Shown in pieces: positions 14,590-22,619 of a DNA stretch of 32,818 nucleotides; position 1 is the first letter of the stretch, and each line of letters opens with the position of its first letter. The stretch spans positions 1 through 32,818 of the forward strand of contig CAZDBA010000038.1 of NCBI GenBank assembly GCA_964503615.1, read 5' to 3'. The stretch comes from CAZDBA01 sp964503615 (GTDB lineage Bacteria > Planctomycetota > Planctomycetia > Pirellulales > Pirellulaceae). Both the position numbers and the translations under genes were made by a program. Under the pieces are notes generated by a model that worked only from the letters and a program-made list of their open reading frames with translations, searched no databases and was not told the origin of the DNA.

Positions 14590-15242
14590 TTGGTTTCTTT
14601 CAATGGGGGAGTTGAAAACTGGAACGAACCATTTTGGCCGCAAGTGTGCGCCAAATCTCGTTTAGGAAAAGCAATTTTGCAAAGAGTTGACTCGCGCCTT
14701 AGTCTGTGACTATTAGGAATTTCGTCTAAAGCGCGAACCGTTCTTTAGCCGTGCCATGTCAGCTTTCGCTAACCCGCATAATAGCGCAACTTGCAAAGAG
14801 GGAAAACGGCTTTATCCCGAGTATGCTTGCATCTTATGCCTGTAACATCCTTAGAACAACTTCGTTATGTGTTTGCGGCGAAAGGCAAATAGATCGCAAC
14901 TGATGACATGTCAATGAGTTGCAGTTGTCCGGCGAAATGTTAACCCACGGCGTTAGCACGGACCTAAGAACAGGTCATTTTCTCGGTTACGTGTCGGGTT
15001 TCCAGGTGGCGGTCACCTTTTGGCGGCTTAATTGCACGTCGTTCCAAACCTGTAGTGGACTTCGCCAGAAGCCCTTGTCATCTCAAGGACGAAGGGAATT
15101 CTCGCGAATCTCACTACGAACCGTTAAGGAGTTTGGATGGAAACGCCCTCTAGTCACGTTCATCGTAAATTCGGACTTGGCGCCTAGTGTTTATTTGATC
15201 TGATAGTGTCCGTTTGAATTTCGAACTGGCAAAAATTAACTG
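14590..15242. repeat. Intergenic region rich in inverted repeats, no convincing gene
   Basis: No supported gene in about 650 bases. A 94-codon plus frame (14919-15203) covers the repeats and looks spurious. I find four inverted repeats: 14896-14922 (gcaact/agttgc arms around the palindrome tgacatgtca), 14961-14976 (gacct-aagaac-aggtc), 15004-15018 (aggtg-gcggt-cacct) and an imperfect 66-base one at 15052-15117 with arms starting gtagtg and ending cactac. The phrases acccacggcgttagcacgg and gtagtggacttcgccagaag are ones I remember as recurring in planctomycete genomes. The promoter of the downstream pseudouridine synthase gene must also lie here. Confidence 0.6.
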
Positions 15243-16232
15243 ATGGCGATCACAAACACCTTTCTAATTGAAGGCGAGGGCAACGAAACGGTTCTCGCTG
15301 CACTGCGAAAACGAATGCCAGGCGAGTTGTCCTGGTCGTCGACCCGTAAATTGCTCGGGTCCCGACTGGTCGCGATTGGTGGTGTTTTGTGTGTTGACGA
15401 AGCGAGACGACTGTCCGCAGGCGAAGTCCTTACGGTTTCCAATCACCCCTACCCTGCCCCGCCGACTGACAAGGATGTAAAAATCTGCCATGTCGATAGC
15501 CAGATCATCGTGGCGGAAAAGCCGTCGGGGATGATCACCTTGCGGAGAAACACCGATCTGAATTGGTCTTGGGCTCGTAAAAATCTTCAACCGACTTTGG
15601 ATGAGTGTGTGCCTCGATTGATCGGTGAACATGCTGCCAAGATGAACAAGTCGGAGAAGGAGTACCAACACTTGCCTAAGCTGTTTCCGGTTCATCGGAT
15701 TGACCGCGATTCCAGTGGGCTGCTGGTGTTTGCGCGGAACGAAGAAGCCCAAACGAACATTATCCGCCAATTCGCTCGACACAACGCAGTGCGAACTTAT
15801 TTCGCTTTGATCCCGGGTACGATCGAAGACCAAACGGTGACTTCGCAATTTATACGGGACCGAGGCGATGGGCTGCGCGGCAGTACAACGGATACCTCGA
15901 TTGGACAACAGGCGACTACTCATTTTCGTACGTTACGAAAGATCGAAGGAGATGTTACCTATAGCGAGCTTGAATGCCGATTGGAAACCGGACGAACGAA
16001 TCAAATTCGAATCCACCTTGCCGAATTGGGGCATCCGATTTGCGGCGACATCAAGTATCGAGGTCCGTTCGGCCAGCTGCCCGTGGCGGATGAGAGTAAA
16101 ATCAAGCGGATGGCATTACATGCAGCGGAGCTAAAGTTCAAACATCCAGAAACAGATGCTCAGCTGCAGTTCGCCACAAAGTGGCCCAAGTACATCATTA
16201 AATTTCTGGAAAGTTTAGGCGCAACCGGATAA
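15243..16232 (+). CDS. RluA-family pseudouridine synthase
   Basis: Converts specific uridines in rRNA or tRNA to pseudouridine in the cytoplasm. The N-terminal 70 residues look like an S4-type RNA-binding domain (SWSSTRKLLGSRLVAIGGVLCVDEARRL). The catalytic domain has VAEKPSGM at about 90-97, then HRIDRDSSGLL at 151-161 with catalytic Asp154. ELECRLETGRTNQIRIHLAELGHPICGD, the RluA/RluD signature, follows. An insert of about 40 residues between the EKPSG and HRID motifs is longer than in E. coli RluA. The target site cannot be told. No strong ribosome site precedes the ATG. The RidA gene follows after 33 bases, so the two are probably co-transcribed. Confidence 0.93.
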   Translation: MAITNTFLIEGEGNETVLAALRKRMPGELSWSSTRKLLGSRLVAIGGVLCVDEARRLSAGEVLTVSNHPYPAPPTDKDVKICHVDSQIIVAEKPSGMITLRRNTDLNWSWARKNLQPTLDECVPRLIGEHAAKMNKSEKEYQHLPKLFPVHRIDRDSSGLLVFARNEEAQTNIIRQFARHNAVRTYFALIPGTIEDQTVTSQFIRDRGDGLRGSTTDTSIGQQATTHFRTLRKIEGDVTYSELECRLETGRTNQIRIHLAELGHPICGDIKYRGPFGQLPVADESKIKRMALHAAELKFKHPETDAQLQFATKWPKYIIKFLESLGATG

Positions 16233-16265
16233 TCTTCGCCGGTAAATGCGGATTGAAAGAACACT

Positions 16266-16682
16266 ATGAACGAGAAAATCGAATCATCGACTGCTCCAGA
16301 ACCTGTGGGGCTTTATCCGCATGCTCGACGAGTTGGAAATCTACTTTTTCTATCGGGTGTTGGTCCGCGAAAACGTGACACCAAAGAGATTCCCGGTGTG
16401 GTGTTGGACGGCGAAGGAAAAGTCGAAAGTTATGATATCGCATCGCAGTGCCGCAGTGTTTTCGAAAACGTAAAAACGATCGTTACCGAATCCGGTTCCA
16501 GTTGGCAGCAGATCGTTGATGTCACCGTGTTTTTAACGAACATGGAAGGCGACTTTGCGACCTACAACAAGATCTATGCGGAGTATTTCGCGGACAACCA
16601 GCCCTGTCGCACGACGGTTGAAGTGAACGCGTTGCCTACGCCCATCGCGATTGAGCTAAAATGTATCGCAACGATTGAGTAA
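16266..16682 (+). CDS. RidA/YjgF/UK114-family enamine-imine deaminase
   Basis: A 138-residue protein of the RidA superfamily, whose members hydrolyse reactive enamine/imine intermediates and release ammonia. The substrate-binding Arg is at 115 in PCRTTVEV, followed by the family ending LPTPIAIELKCIATIE. The middle shows VFENVKTIVTESGSSWQQIVDVTVFLTNM. The N-terminal part (GLYPHARRVGNLLFLSGVGPRK ... GVVLDGEGKVESYDI) is closer to the 2-aminomuconate deaminase-like branch than to E. coli RidA, from memory. No other tryptophan- or kynurenine-pathway gene is nearby, so a general clean-up role is just as likely. It ends facing the protease gene. Confidence 0.9.
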   Translation: MNEKIESSTAPEPVGLYPHARRVGNLLFLSGVGPRKRDTKEIPGVVLDGEGKVESYDIASQCRSVFENVKTIVTESGSSWQQIVDVTVFLTNMEGDFATYNKIYAEYFADNQPCRTTVEVNALPTPIAIELKCIATIE

Positions 16683-16716
16683 GCGATTTTTGGCTTACTG
16701 CTGATTGGTCACTAAA

Positions 16717-17751
16717 TTATTCTGAATCAAAAACCAGTTCGACAGTTTTACCGCCCCGAAGCACTTTAACTGTAACGGACTCTCCGTCCTGAAGCGTATC
16801 GAGTGATTCGCGAATGTGCTCGAAAGATTTGGTGCAATCGCAAAGCGTCTCGTTGATTTCCAGGATGATGTCGCCACCGACCAGGACTTCCTCGCCGCGA
16901 AAGGTGATCAAGTCGGTTCCACCACGTAGTCCCGCGCGATGAGCCAGAGAGTTTCTGCGAACATGTTGGACCAACAAGCCCGATTTTTGAGGTACGTTTA
17001 ACAATGAGGCAACATCCTCGCTGATCAACGAAGCTTCGAAACCGGTCCAGAGTGGCGACTGTTCGAGCAGGATTGTTTTGGCTTCATTGATTGCAACCGC
17101 AAAACCAATTCCGTCAAATCCGCCGCCTTCACTGAGGATGTGGCTAACGATTCCGACGACCTCGCCGTTTTCGTTGAAAAGTGGACCGCCCGAATTCCCA
17201 TGATTCACTGATGCGTCGGTCTGAATGACTCTAAGGGCCTGACCGGCGGTAATCACCGGTCGCGTTTGCGCCCCGCTGATATGGCCAATCGAAAGCGAAT
17301 GCTCGATGCCGAACGGGTTGCCAATCACGAACGCAGGTGCACCCGTCTCTGTTTGGTCGCTGTCACCCAGAGTTGCGATGACTGCGTTTTCGGGAAGCTT
17401 CTCGACTCGTATGAGCGCTACGTCGGCACCACGTACAGAAGAAACGACTTTGGCCGGGCTAACAGTTCCGTCTACGAATTTGACTTGAATTTGGTCCGCA
17501 GACTGTACCACATGAGCGGCGGTCATGATGTCACCTTCCTTGGAGGTAATGAACCCCGTTCCAATAGATCGACGAACCTGTTGCTGCTTGGTTCCCACAA
17601 CGATTTCTGCCGAGTGAATGGTGACCACGGAAGGGTCTACCTTTTTGAATAACTCTCGGTAGTCCTGAGCTGTAGCCTCGGATAGTGACAGAATCGCCAC
17701 GAAAAAGATCAGTACTGCCGACTGGAGAAGGCGAATTCGCACTAAGAACAT
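16717..17751 (-). CDS. Exported HtrA/DegP-like serine protease with PDZ domain
   Basis: A 344-residue trypsin-fold protease of the HtrA type acting in protein quality control outside the cytoplasm. Signal peptide at 1-28 (LIFFVAILSLSEATAQ). The catalytic triad is His80 in MTAAHVV, Asp110 in ADVAL and Ser187 in HGNSGGP. Motifs GTGFIT and GNPFGIE are as expected. A single PDZ domain covers about 240-340 (GLLVQHVRRNSLAHRAGLRGG ... GGDIILEINE), fewer than the two in DegP. An aaggga ribosome site lies 7 bases before the ATG. It follows the sigma-54 activator gene on the same strand after 185 bases, so expression under that regulator is plausible but not shown. Confidence 0.93.
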   Translation of the reverse strand: MFLVRIRLLQSAVLIFFVAILSLSEATAQDYRELFKKVDPSVVTIHSAEIVVGTKQQQVRRSIGTGFITSKEGDIMTAAHVVQSADQIQVKFVDGTVSPAKVVSSVRGADVALIRVEKLPENAVIATLGDSDQTETGAPAFVIGNPFGIEHSLSIGHISGAQTRPVITAGQALRVIQTDASVNHGNSGGPLFNENGEVVGIVSHILSEGGGFDGIGFAVAINEAKTILLEQSPLWTGFEASLISEDVASLLNVPQKSGLLVQHVRRNSLAHRAGLRGGTDLITFRGEEVLVGGDIILEINETLCDCTKSFEHIRESLDTLQDGESVTVKVLRGGKTVELVFDSE

Positions 17752-17829
17752 ATTGTGTCCCTTAAAGAATGTTTGTTTGGCGGATGAATACCCAGCTACT
17801 TCTCCTATCGTAGTTGCGTTGCCAGAGAA

Positions 17830-17844
17830 GGCTATTTAATAGCC
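17830..17844. promoter_or_regulatory. Small hairpin between activator and protease genes
   Basis: A 6-bp stem ggctat/atagcc with a 3-base loop lies in the 185-base leader of the protease gene. No T tract follows on the minus strand, so it is not a standard terminator. Possible role in the leader or partial read-through; unproven. Confidence 0.3.
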
Positions 17845-17936
17845 CAATAGGGTATGGGTTTGATGCTTGGGCCCGTGATTTCTTACGCAAGTGGCTCAGG
17901 CTGACGAGCTTGGGGAAAGAGGTCTGGAATCGAAAA

Positions 17937-19991
17937 TTACTGATCGTCCCTGATGATTTTGTATTTTTTGATTTTGCGATCGAGGGTTGATCGCTCGATA
18001 CCCAAGATCGAGGCGCTGCGGCTTTTGTTCCAACCGGTCTCGGCCAAAGTCGCTTCGATGTGGTTGGCTTCCATTTCTGCAAGCGCAATCGGTTGGTAGG
18101 GTCGTTCGCCGCTGATTCCGTGAAAATCCATTTGGGATTCGCTGGCGGTATTCAAATTGGAAAGCAGGATTTCATCGACTTGAATAACGTCTTCACGTGC
18201 AAGTACCACGGCTCGTTCAATGACGTTTTTTAGTTCTCGAACGTTTCCAGGCCAACGATAACGACTGAGCAAAGTTGTCGCCTGCGGTGAAAAGCCTGTA
18301 ATCTTTCTTCCGGTCGCGACGTTAAACTTATTTAAGAAGTAATTGGCCAGTTCCAGTACATCCTCCGGGCGGCGGCGAAGGGGCGGAACGTCGATCTGGA
18401 CAACGTGTAAGCGAAAGAACAAGTCCTTTCGAAATGTGCCTTCACGAACCGCTTTTTCCAAATCGCGATTGGTCGCGGCGATCACTCGCACGTTGACTTC
18501 GATACTGGTGCTGCCGCCAAGTCGTTCAAACGGGTGGCCTTCGAGGACTCTCAGGAACTTAGCCTGAATTGGTTGTCCCATTTCTCCGATCTCGTCCAAC
18601 ATCAACGTGCCTTTGTCCGCTGACTCGAACTTACCTGCCTTGCGATCTGTCGCGCCGGTAAACGCGCCTTTTTCGTGGCCAAACAACTCGCTTTCCAACA
18701 GTGATTCAGAAAGTGCGGCACAGTTCAAGCACACAAACGGACCCTTGTTTCGCTTACTGGAAAAGTGCACTGCCCGGGCGACCAGTTCCTTACCGACTCC
18801 GCTTTCACCGCGGATCAAAACGGTCGCGTTGCTGGGGGCTGCTCGGGCAACCTGACGATGAACGTCCAGCATCGCAGGGCTGCTACCGACGATTTCGCTG
18901 TCGACACCAAGTTGCTCTCGCAATTGATCGATCTCGTTGCGAGTTTTGGAAAGGTCTTCTACGAGTTTTTGTTCTCGGTAGCGAGTGCGAATGGCCAGTC
19001 CGATTGTTTCAGCAACGGCCAGCGTGAATTCCAAATCGTCTGGATCCAGCAACGACATTTCCTGAGTCGAATAGTGATGTAGCAATCCGATGATTCGGTT
19101 GTTCAATCGGATCGGAGCACAGATCACACTGGTTGCCAGGATTTCGCCGTGGCTGTCTCGCAGGCCGAGTGCGCTGTCGTCGGCGATGTCGCGTGCCAAG
19201 ACCGCTTCGCCCTCGCTCAAAACCGTTTCGCCCAGGAACTTGCTCACTCGTTGATACTTCGGTTGGTTCTGTGAACGCCAGCCAACGATGTCGAGATGTT
19301 TTGGGTCTTTGGTTTTTGGTTTGTGGGTGGGAATCATCAGAACCGCACCTGCGTCACTTCCGGTTCCGTCCAACAAACTGTCCAGTGCCATGTCAGCAAT
19401 TCCGGGCACTGTTGATTCGTTTGCTAGCTCAAACGCCAAACGGCAAAGTTTGGCTGCTGCCCGGCCCATTTTCGATGTGGGTTCGGCGATGACTTCGCCG
19501 TCCTCTTCCAGAAATTTTGTTTTCTGACGACGGTGAGTAATCGTCTCCGGTTCGAGAACGGTCATTGACTCCGGCGGAACTGTTTCATCCAGTTCCAATC
19601 CTGCCATCGTCGCATCACCTATCTCCGTTTTGGAGATTATTTTTTTGTCGTAGGCGAGTGAAAGGTCGTGAACGAAAACCAATTGAGCTTTGGATATCCA
19701 AATCACATCGCCAGGTTCCAAGGCCCGATCACCGGTTAAACGGTCGTCACCAACAGCAGTACCGTTGCGTGAATTGAGGTCCCGGATGGTCCAAGTTCCT
19801 TCCGTTTGGAAGATTTCCGCATGTTGCCGGCTCGCCTGTTCCTCCCGAATCACGACCTGATTGGTAGGAGATCGACCAATCGTAACGGTTCTGCCGGGGA
19901 TCAAACGAAAAACATCAGACCATTTGGACCCATCTCGGATCACCAAATAGGCAAATGAGTTCGAAGAATTTCTCTTTGTTTGCGTTGACAT
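17937..19991 (-). CDS. FHA-GAF-AAA+-Fis sigma-54-dependent transcriptional activator
   Basis: A 684-residue enhancer-binding protein that drives open-complex formation by sigma-54 polymerase. The FHA domain is at 14-110 (VTIGRSPTNQVVI, ASRQHAEI, RDLNSRNGT), a phosphothreonine-binding module. The GAF-like sensor spans about 175-340 with an added linker helix. The AAA+ domain is at 365-600: Walker A GESGVGKE at 395-402, the sigma-54 contact GAFTGA at 442-447, Walker B LMLDEIGE at 463-470, the arginine-rich LRRRPED and WPGNVRELKN. The Fis-type helix-turn-helix is at about 640-675 (NKSRSASILGIERSTLDRKI). There is no response-regulator receiver domain; the FHA suggests control by a Ser/Thr kinase, and planctomycetes have many. 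The exported protease gene lies downstream on the same strand. Confidence 0.95.
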   Translation of the reverse strand: MSTQTKRNSSNSFAYLVIRDGSKWSDVFRLIPGRTVTIGRSPTNQVVIREEQASRQHAEIFQTEGTWTIRDLNSRNGTAVGDDRLTGDRALEPGDVIWISKAQLVFVHDLSLAYDKKIISKTEIGDATMAGLELDETVPPESMTVLEPETITHRRQKTKFLEEDGEVIAEPTSKMGRAAAKLCRLAFELANESTVPGIADMALDSLLDGTGSDAGAVLMIPTHKPKTKDPKHLDIVGWRSQNQPKYQRVSKFLGETVLSEGEAVLARDIADDSALGLRDSHGEILATSVICAPIRLNNRIIGLLHHYSTQEMSLLDPDDLEFTLAVAETIGLAIRTRYREQKLVEDLSKTRNEIDQLREQLGVDSEIVGSSPAMLDVHRQVARAAPSNATVLIRGESGVGKELVARAVHFSSKRNKGPFVCLNCAALSESLLESELFGHEKGAFTGATDRKAGKFESADKGTLMLDEIGEMGQPIQAKFLRVLEGHPFERLGGSTSIEVNVRVIAATNRDLEKAVREGTFRKDLFFRLHVVQIDVPPLRRRPEDVLELANYFLNKFNVATGRKITGFSPQATTLLSRYRWPGNVRELKNVIERAVVLAREDVIQVDEILLSNLNTASESQMDFHGISGERPYQPIALAEMEANHIEATLAETGWNKSRSASILGIERSTLDRKIKKYKIIRDDQ

Positions 19992-20227
19992 CGATATACT
20001 TGAGAAACTGTGTTGATCTGCCTACTCATAACCCGATTCAAGCAGTCCGTTTTTCTTGCTTTTTCAGGTCGTTTTAGTTAATCTAGAAGTGGTGGACGAG
20101 TTAACAGCATACTACATCTTACAACTTCGTTCTTAGGTTTGTAGTCGATGTTTGTCGATTCATTCCAAAGGATTTCAACGTAGGTTTTGAAATACATCAG
20201 GGGCAAGGGTTTTTTAGGAGTTTTCAC

Positions 20228-21592
20228 ATGTCGATGCGACTCGACACGCTAAAGTTTTCGCTGGCCATCGTATTGGCCCTTTTTACCGTCCAATTTTCGT
20301 CAGCACAGGGCAATACCAACGGCCTTTTCCAAAGTGCGGTTGGTGGTATTGTGATCGACGCAGAGGGGGTTGTGAGCGGTGAGGTGTCCGAATTGGATGC
20401 GGACGTTCGAGCTCAACTGCTAAAAAGTCTTTCGGCTGTTGATGGTGATATTGCAAAATCTGGCTTGCGAATGATATCGCTGAAAGGGCTGGAGGCGCAG
20501 ATTGTGAAAGCTCAACAAACTGATAAACCGTTACCCGCTGATGTACAGTACATGGCCGGACTGCAACGGTTGGAGTATGTGATTGTTGACAAAGCTAACA
20601 ACGATATCTTGTTGGCCGGACCTGCGGAACCTTGGACGGTTACCAATACTGGTTCGGTTGTAGGCAAGACATCGGGAACGCCCGTTTTGCAGTTAGAGGA
20701 TTTCATTGTTGCAATGCGTAGCGTCAATGAAGCTCGTCAAGGTTTGGGAATTTCAGTTTCGATAGATCCGACAGAGGAAGGGGCCCGGACATTGCAACGA
20801 TTCCTTGGAAGCTTGAAGAGCTTCCATCCTGATCTGGCCGGAAGAGTGGCTGAAGCCTATGGGCCTCAACAAATCAGTTTGACAGGTGTCCCAAAAGACA
20901 GTCGTTTTTCTCAGGTCCTTGTTGCCGCCGACTACAAAATGAAGCGATATGCGATGGGACTTGAACAGGCTCCGATTGAGGATTTCCCAAGTCTGCTGGA
21001 GATCGCGCGTCGTAAGGATGCCCGTTTCAAAAATGCGGCTCCTCGTTTCTGGATGGAATGTAACTACGAGCCATTGGCTAAAGACGCCGCCGGTACGATC
21101 TTTCAAATTCGTGGTTCAGGCGTAAAAGCTCTGACCGAAGATCAGTACTTCGATAAAGACGGAAAGCGTGAGGCAAAAGGTAAAACCAACAAGTTTGCGA
21201 AAGCTTGGGCCGATTCAATGACGGAGCGATTCGAAGAACTTGCTGTAGCCGAGCCAGTTTTTCGCGAGCTGCGAAACATCATGGACATGTCTATTGCTGC
21301 TGCAATTATTGAGCAAAACGGACTGGCCCGGTTGGCGAATGTCGATTTGTCGAACATCGCCGGAATTGGGGAGCAATTCGTAAGTGTTCCGGCTTGGAAC
21401 GTTCCTGCGACGGTTCCCGCTGAATGCAGCTTTGTACATCTGTCTCGTTCCTGGTTGGTTACTGCTTCTGGTGGAGTTCAAGTTGATTCGTGGGCGGTTG
21501 CCTCGAACTCAGAAGTTTTGGACGCGGTCGTCTCGGTCGGAGATGTCGCAAAGGTCCGGACTGCGGAACGTTGGTGGTGGAACGCTAACTAA
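20228..21592 (+). CDS. Secreted DUF1598-family protein
   Basis: A 454-residue exported protein resembling DUF1598, a family I know from planctomycetes with no assigned function. Signal peptide at 1-26 (LAIVLALFTVQFSSAQ). The mature protein begins GNTNGLFQSAVGGIVIDAEGVVSG and has mixed alpha/beta character. Typical segments include YMAGLQRLEYVIVD, ILLAGPAEPW, LEDFIVAMRS and, toward the end, SFVHLSRSWLVTASGGVQVD. Cysteines are few and I see no catalytic motif or membrane anchor beyond the signal. A clear aggag ribosome site lies 8 bases before the ATG, and a strong terminator follows, so it is likely a single-gene unit. Family placement is from memory. Confidence 0.82.
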   Translation: MSMRLDTLKFSLAIVLALFTVQFSSAQGNTNGLFQSAVGGIVIDAEGVVSGEVSELDADVRAQLLKSLSAVDGDIAKSGLRMISLKGLEAQIVKAQQTDKPLPADVQYMAGLQRLEYVIVDKANNDILLAGPAEPWTVTNTGSVVGKTSGTPVLQLEDFIVAMRSVNEARQGLGISVSIDPTEEGARTLQRFLGSLKSFHPDLAGRVAEAYGPQQISLTGVPKDSRFSQVLVAADYKMKRYAMGLEQAPIEDFPSLLEIARRKDARFKNAAPRFWMECNYEPLAKDAAGTIFQIRGSGVKALTEDQYFDKDGKREAKGKTNKFAKAWADSMTERFEELAVAEPVFRELRNIMDMSIAAAIIEQNGLARLANVDLSNIAGIGEQFVSVPAWNVPATVPAECSFVHLSRSWLVTASGGVQVDSWAVASNSEVLDAVVSVGDVAKVRTAERWWWNAN

Positions 21593-21622
21593 AGCTTTGC
21601 AAATCTAGAAACCCAAACAGTC

Positions 21623-21664
21623 AAATGGGCAGCTCAATGAATTTGAGTTGCCCATTTTTGTTTT
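21623..21664 (+). terminator. Rho-independent terminator of the DUF1598 gene
   Basis: A 15-bp stem (21623-21637 with 21643-21657, one G-U wobble) with a 5-base loop tgaat, followed by a T-rich tail, 30 bases beyond the stop. Confidence 0.92.
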
Positions 21665-21731
21665 ATGGTCGCCGCTTTATTGCTTGCTACCCGCTCTATC
21701 GCCACGCTTCCCAAAGGGGCTTGTTTCGAGG

Positions 21732-21831
21732 NNNNNNNNNNNNNNNNNNNNNNNNNNNNNNNNNNNNNNNNNNNNNNNNNNNNNNNNNNNNNNNNNNNNN
21801 NNNNNNNNNNNNNNNNNNNNNNNNNNNNNNN
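21732..21831. other. Scaffold gap, 100 N, flanked by a 15-base overlap
   Basis: Exactly 100 N. The last 15 bases before it (21717-21731) and the first 15 after it (21832-21846) are identical, gggcttgtttcgagg. This suggests two contigs that really overlap, with no missing sequence, or a repeat that broke the assembly. Confidence 0.97.
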
Positions 21832-21851
21832 GGGCTTGTTTCGAGGCCGAT

Positions 21852-22262
21852 TTAACTTGGGTACCGGAATACCAACGGGGCATCGATGTCGGCTCGAAGG
21901 CTTTTGTGGACCGGGCAGTGGCTGGCCGCGGTTTCGATCGCGGTTCGCTGCCTTTCGTCGATTTTTATTGGGACCTCGATCAGGACTGGTAGGCGGGCAA
22001 TTCGCCGTGGACCCTCGGTGGCCATGTGCTTTTCGACGGTAATTTTAGTCCCTGACAAGTCGATATCGTGTTTCTCAGCATTGATCGCCATTATGGTGGC
22101 GACACAGGAGCCTAGGGCTGTTGCGACCAAATCGGTCGGCGAAAACGATTCGCCCTTTCCGTGGTTGTCTACCGGTGCATCCGTGTTGATCACACATGAG
22201 CTTGGCCCGTGTGTAGCCGAGCAGCGAAGTTGCCCTTGATATTGAATCGTAACTTCTACCAT
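21852..22262 (-). CDS. OsmC/Ohr-family protein
   Basis: A 136-residue OsmC-like protein; members reduce organic hydroperoxides with a pair of reactive cysteines. Cys53 lies in ATALGSCVATIMAINAEK and Cys116 in AASHCPVHKSL, matching the two redox cysteines of the family. The N-terminal MVEVTIQYQGQLRC and the ESFSPTDLVATALG segment are typical of the YhfA-like OsmC branch. The ggaaag ribosome site precedes the ATG. The stop codon is 21 bases from the scaffold gap but the gene is complete. It is convergent with the DUF1598 gene. Confidence 0.9.
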   Translation of the reverse strand: MVEVTIQYQGQLRCSATHGPSSCVINTDAPVDNHGKGESFSPTDLVATALGSCVATIMAINAEKHDIDLSGTKITVEKHMATEGPRRIARLPVLIEVPIKIDERQRTAIETAASHCPVHKSLRADIDAPLVFRYPS

Positions 22263-22619
22263 TAAACTGTCTTTCCAAGTTTAGACTATATTTGACCCAT
22301 CTTTGCGTCATTGCCTACGCTCCGGGTTACCATTTCAGACTTGCTTCTACGATGTGCAATTGTGTTGCCGAAAGGCAACTGGAAACCGGACGCGTTAGCG
22401 AGAAATCGGCCATCCTGATATGGCCGACTTGCAAGGTGAATTGTAAATAACCTGACAATGGGTCAAGATAGGACGTGTTGGTTTTTAAGATTTAGCCACA
22501 ACAGTATAACAGTATAAGTCGTAACATTTATTTGTATTTGATGCTGAATATCGGTCTGTTTGACTCAAATTCAAAAAGTCAAAAATTGGAAACGTGAATA
22601 AGGGATATCAGGGGTCTTT
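22263..22619. other. Intergenic region before the NagB/PIG-L gene
   Basis: No gene seen in 357 bases. It contains the inverted-repeat element at 22316-22427 and a tandem acagtata acagtata around 22502-22517. The stretch near 22560-22600 is A-rich. An agggg ribosome site stands 6 bases before the ATG at 22620. I cannot assign a promoter with confidence. Confidence 0.5.
22316..22427. repeat. Inverted-repeat element, upstream copy
   Basis: The left arm tacgctccgggttacca (from 22316) pairs imperfectly with tggaaaccggacgcgtta (from 22380). Inside lies a small hairpin gttgcc-gaaa-ggcaac (22364-22379, GNRA-type loop). Directly after it is another, tcggccat/atggccga (22406-22427). The 26 bases at 22380-22405 differ by only 3 from the reverse complement of 24638-24663 beyond the downstream end of the NagB/PIG-L gene, so both belong to one repeat family. 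Confidence 0.75.

Noticed and set aside
14919..15203. Plus-strand 94-codon frame beginning MQLSGEMLTHGVST
   Set aside because: It runs through palindromic repeats, has low-quality composition and no ribosome site or homology I can recall; best explained as repeat sequence.
21625..22042. Plus-strand frames spanning the N run near 21.7-22.0 kb
   Set aside because: They read through 100 unknown bases and oppose the OsmC gene; artefacts of the gap.
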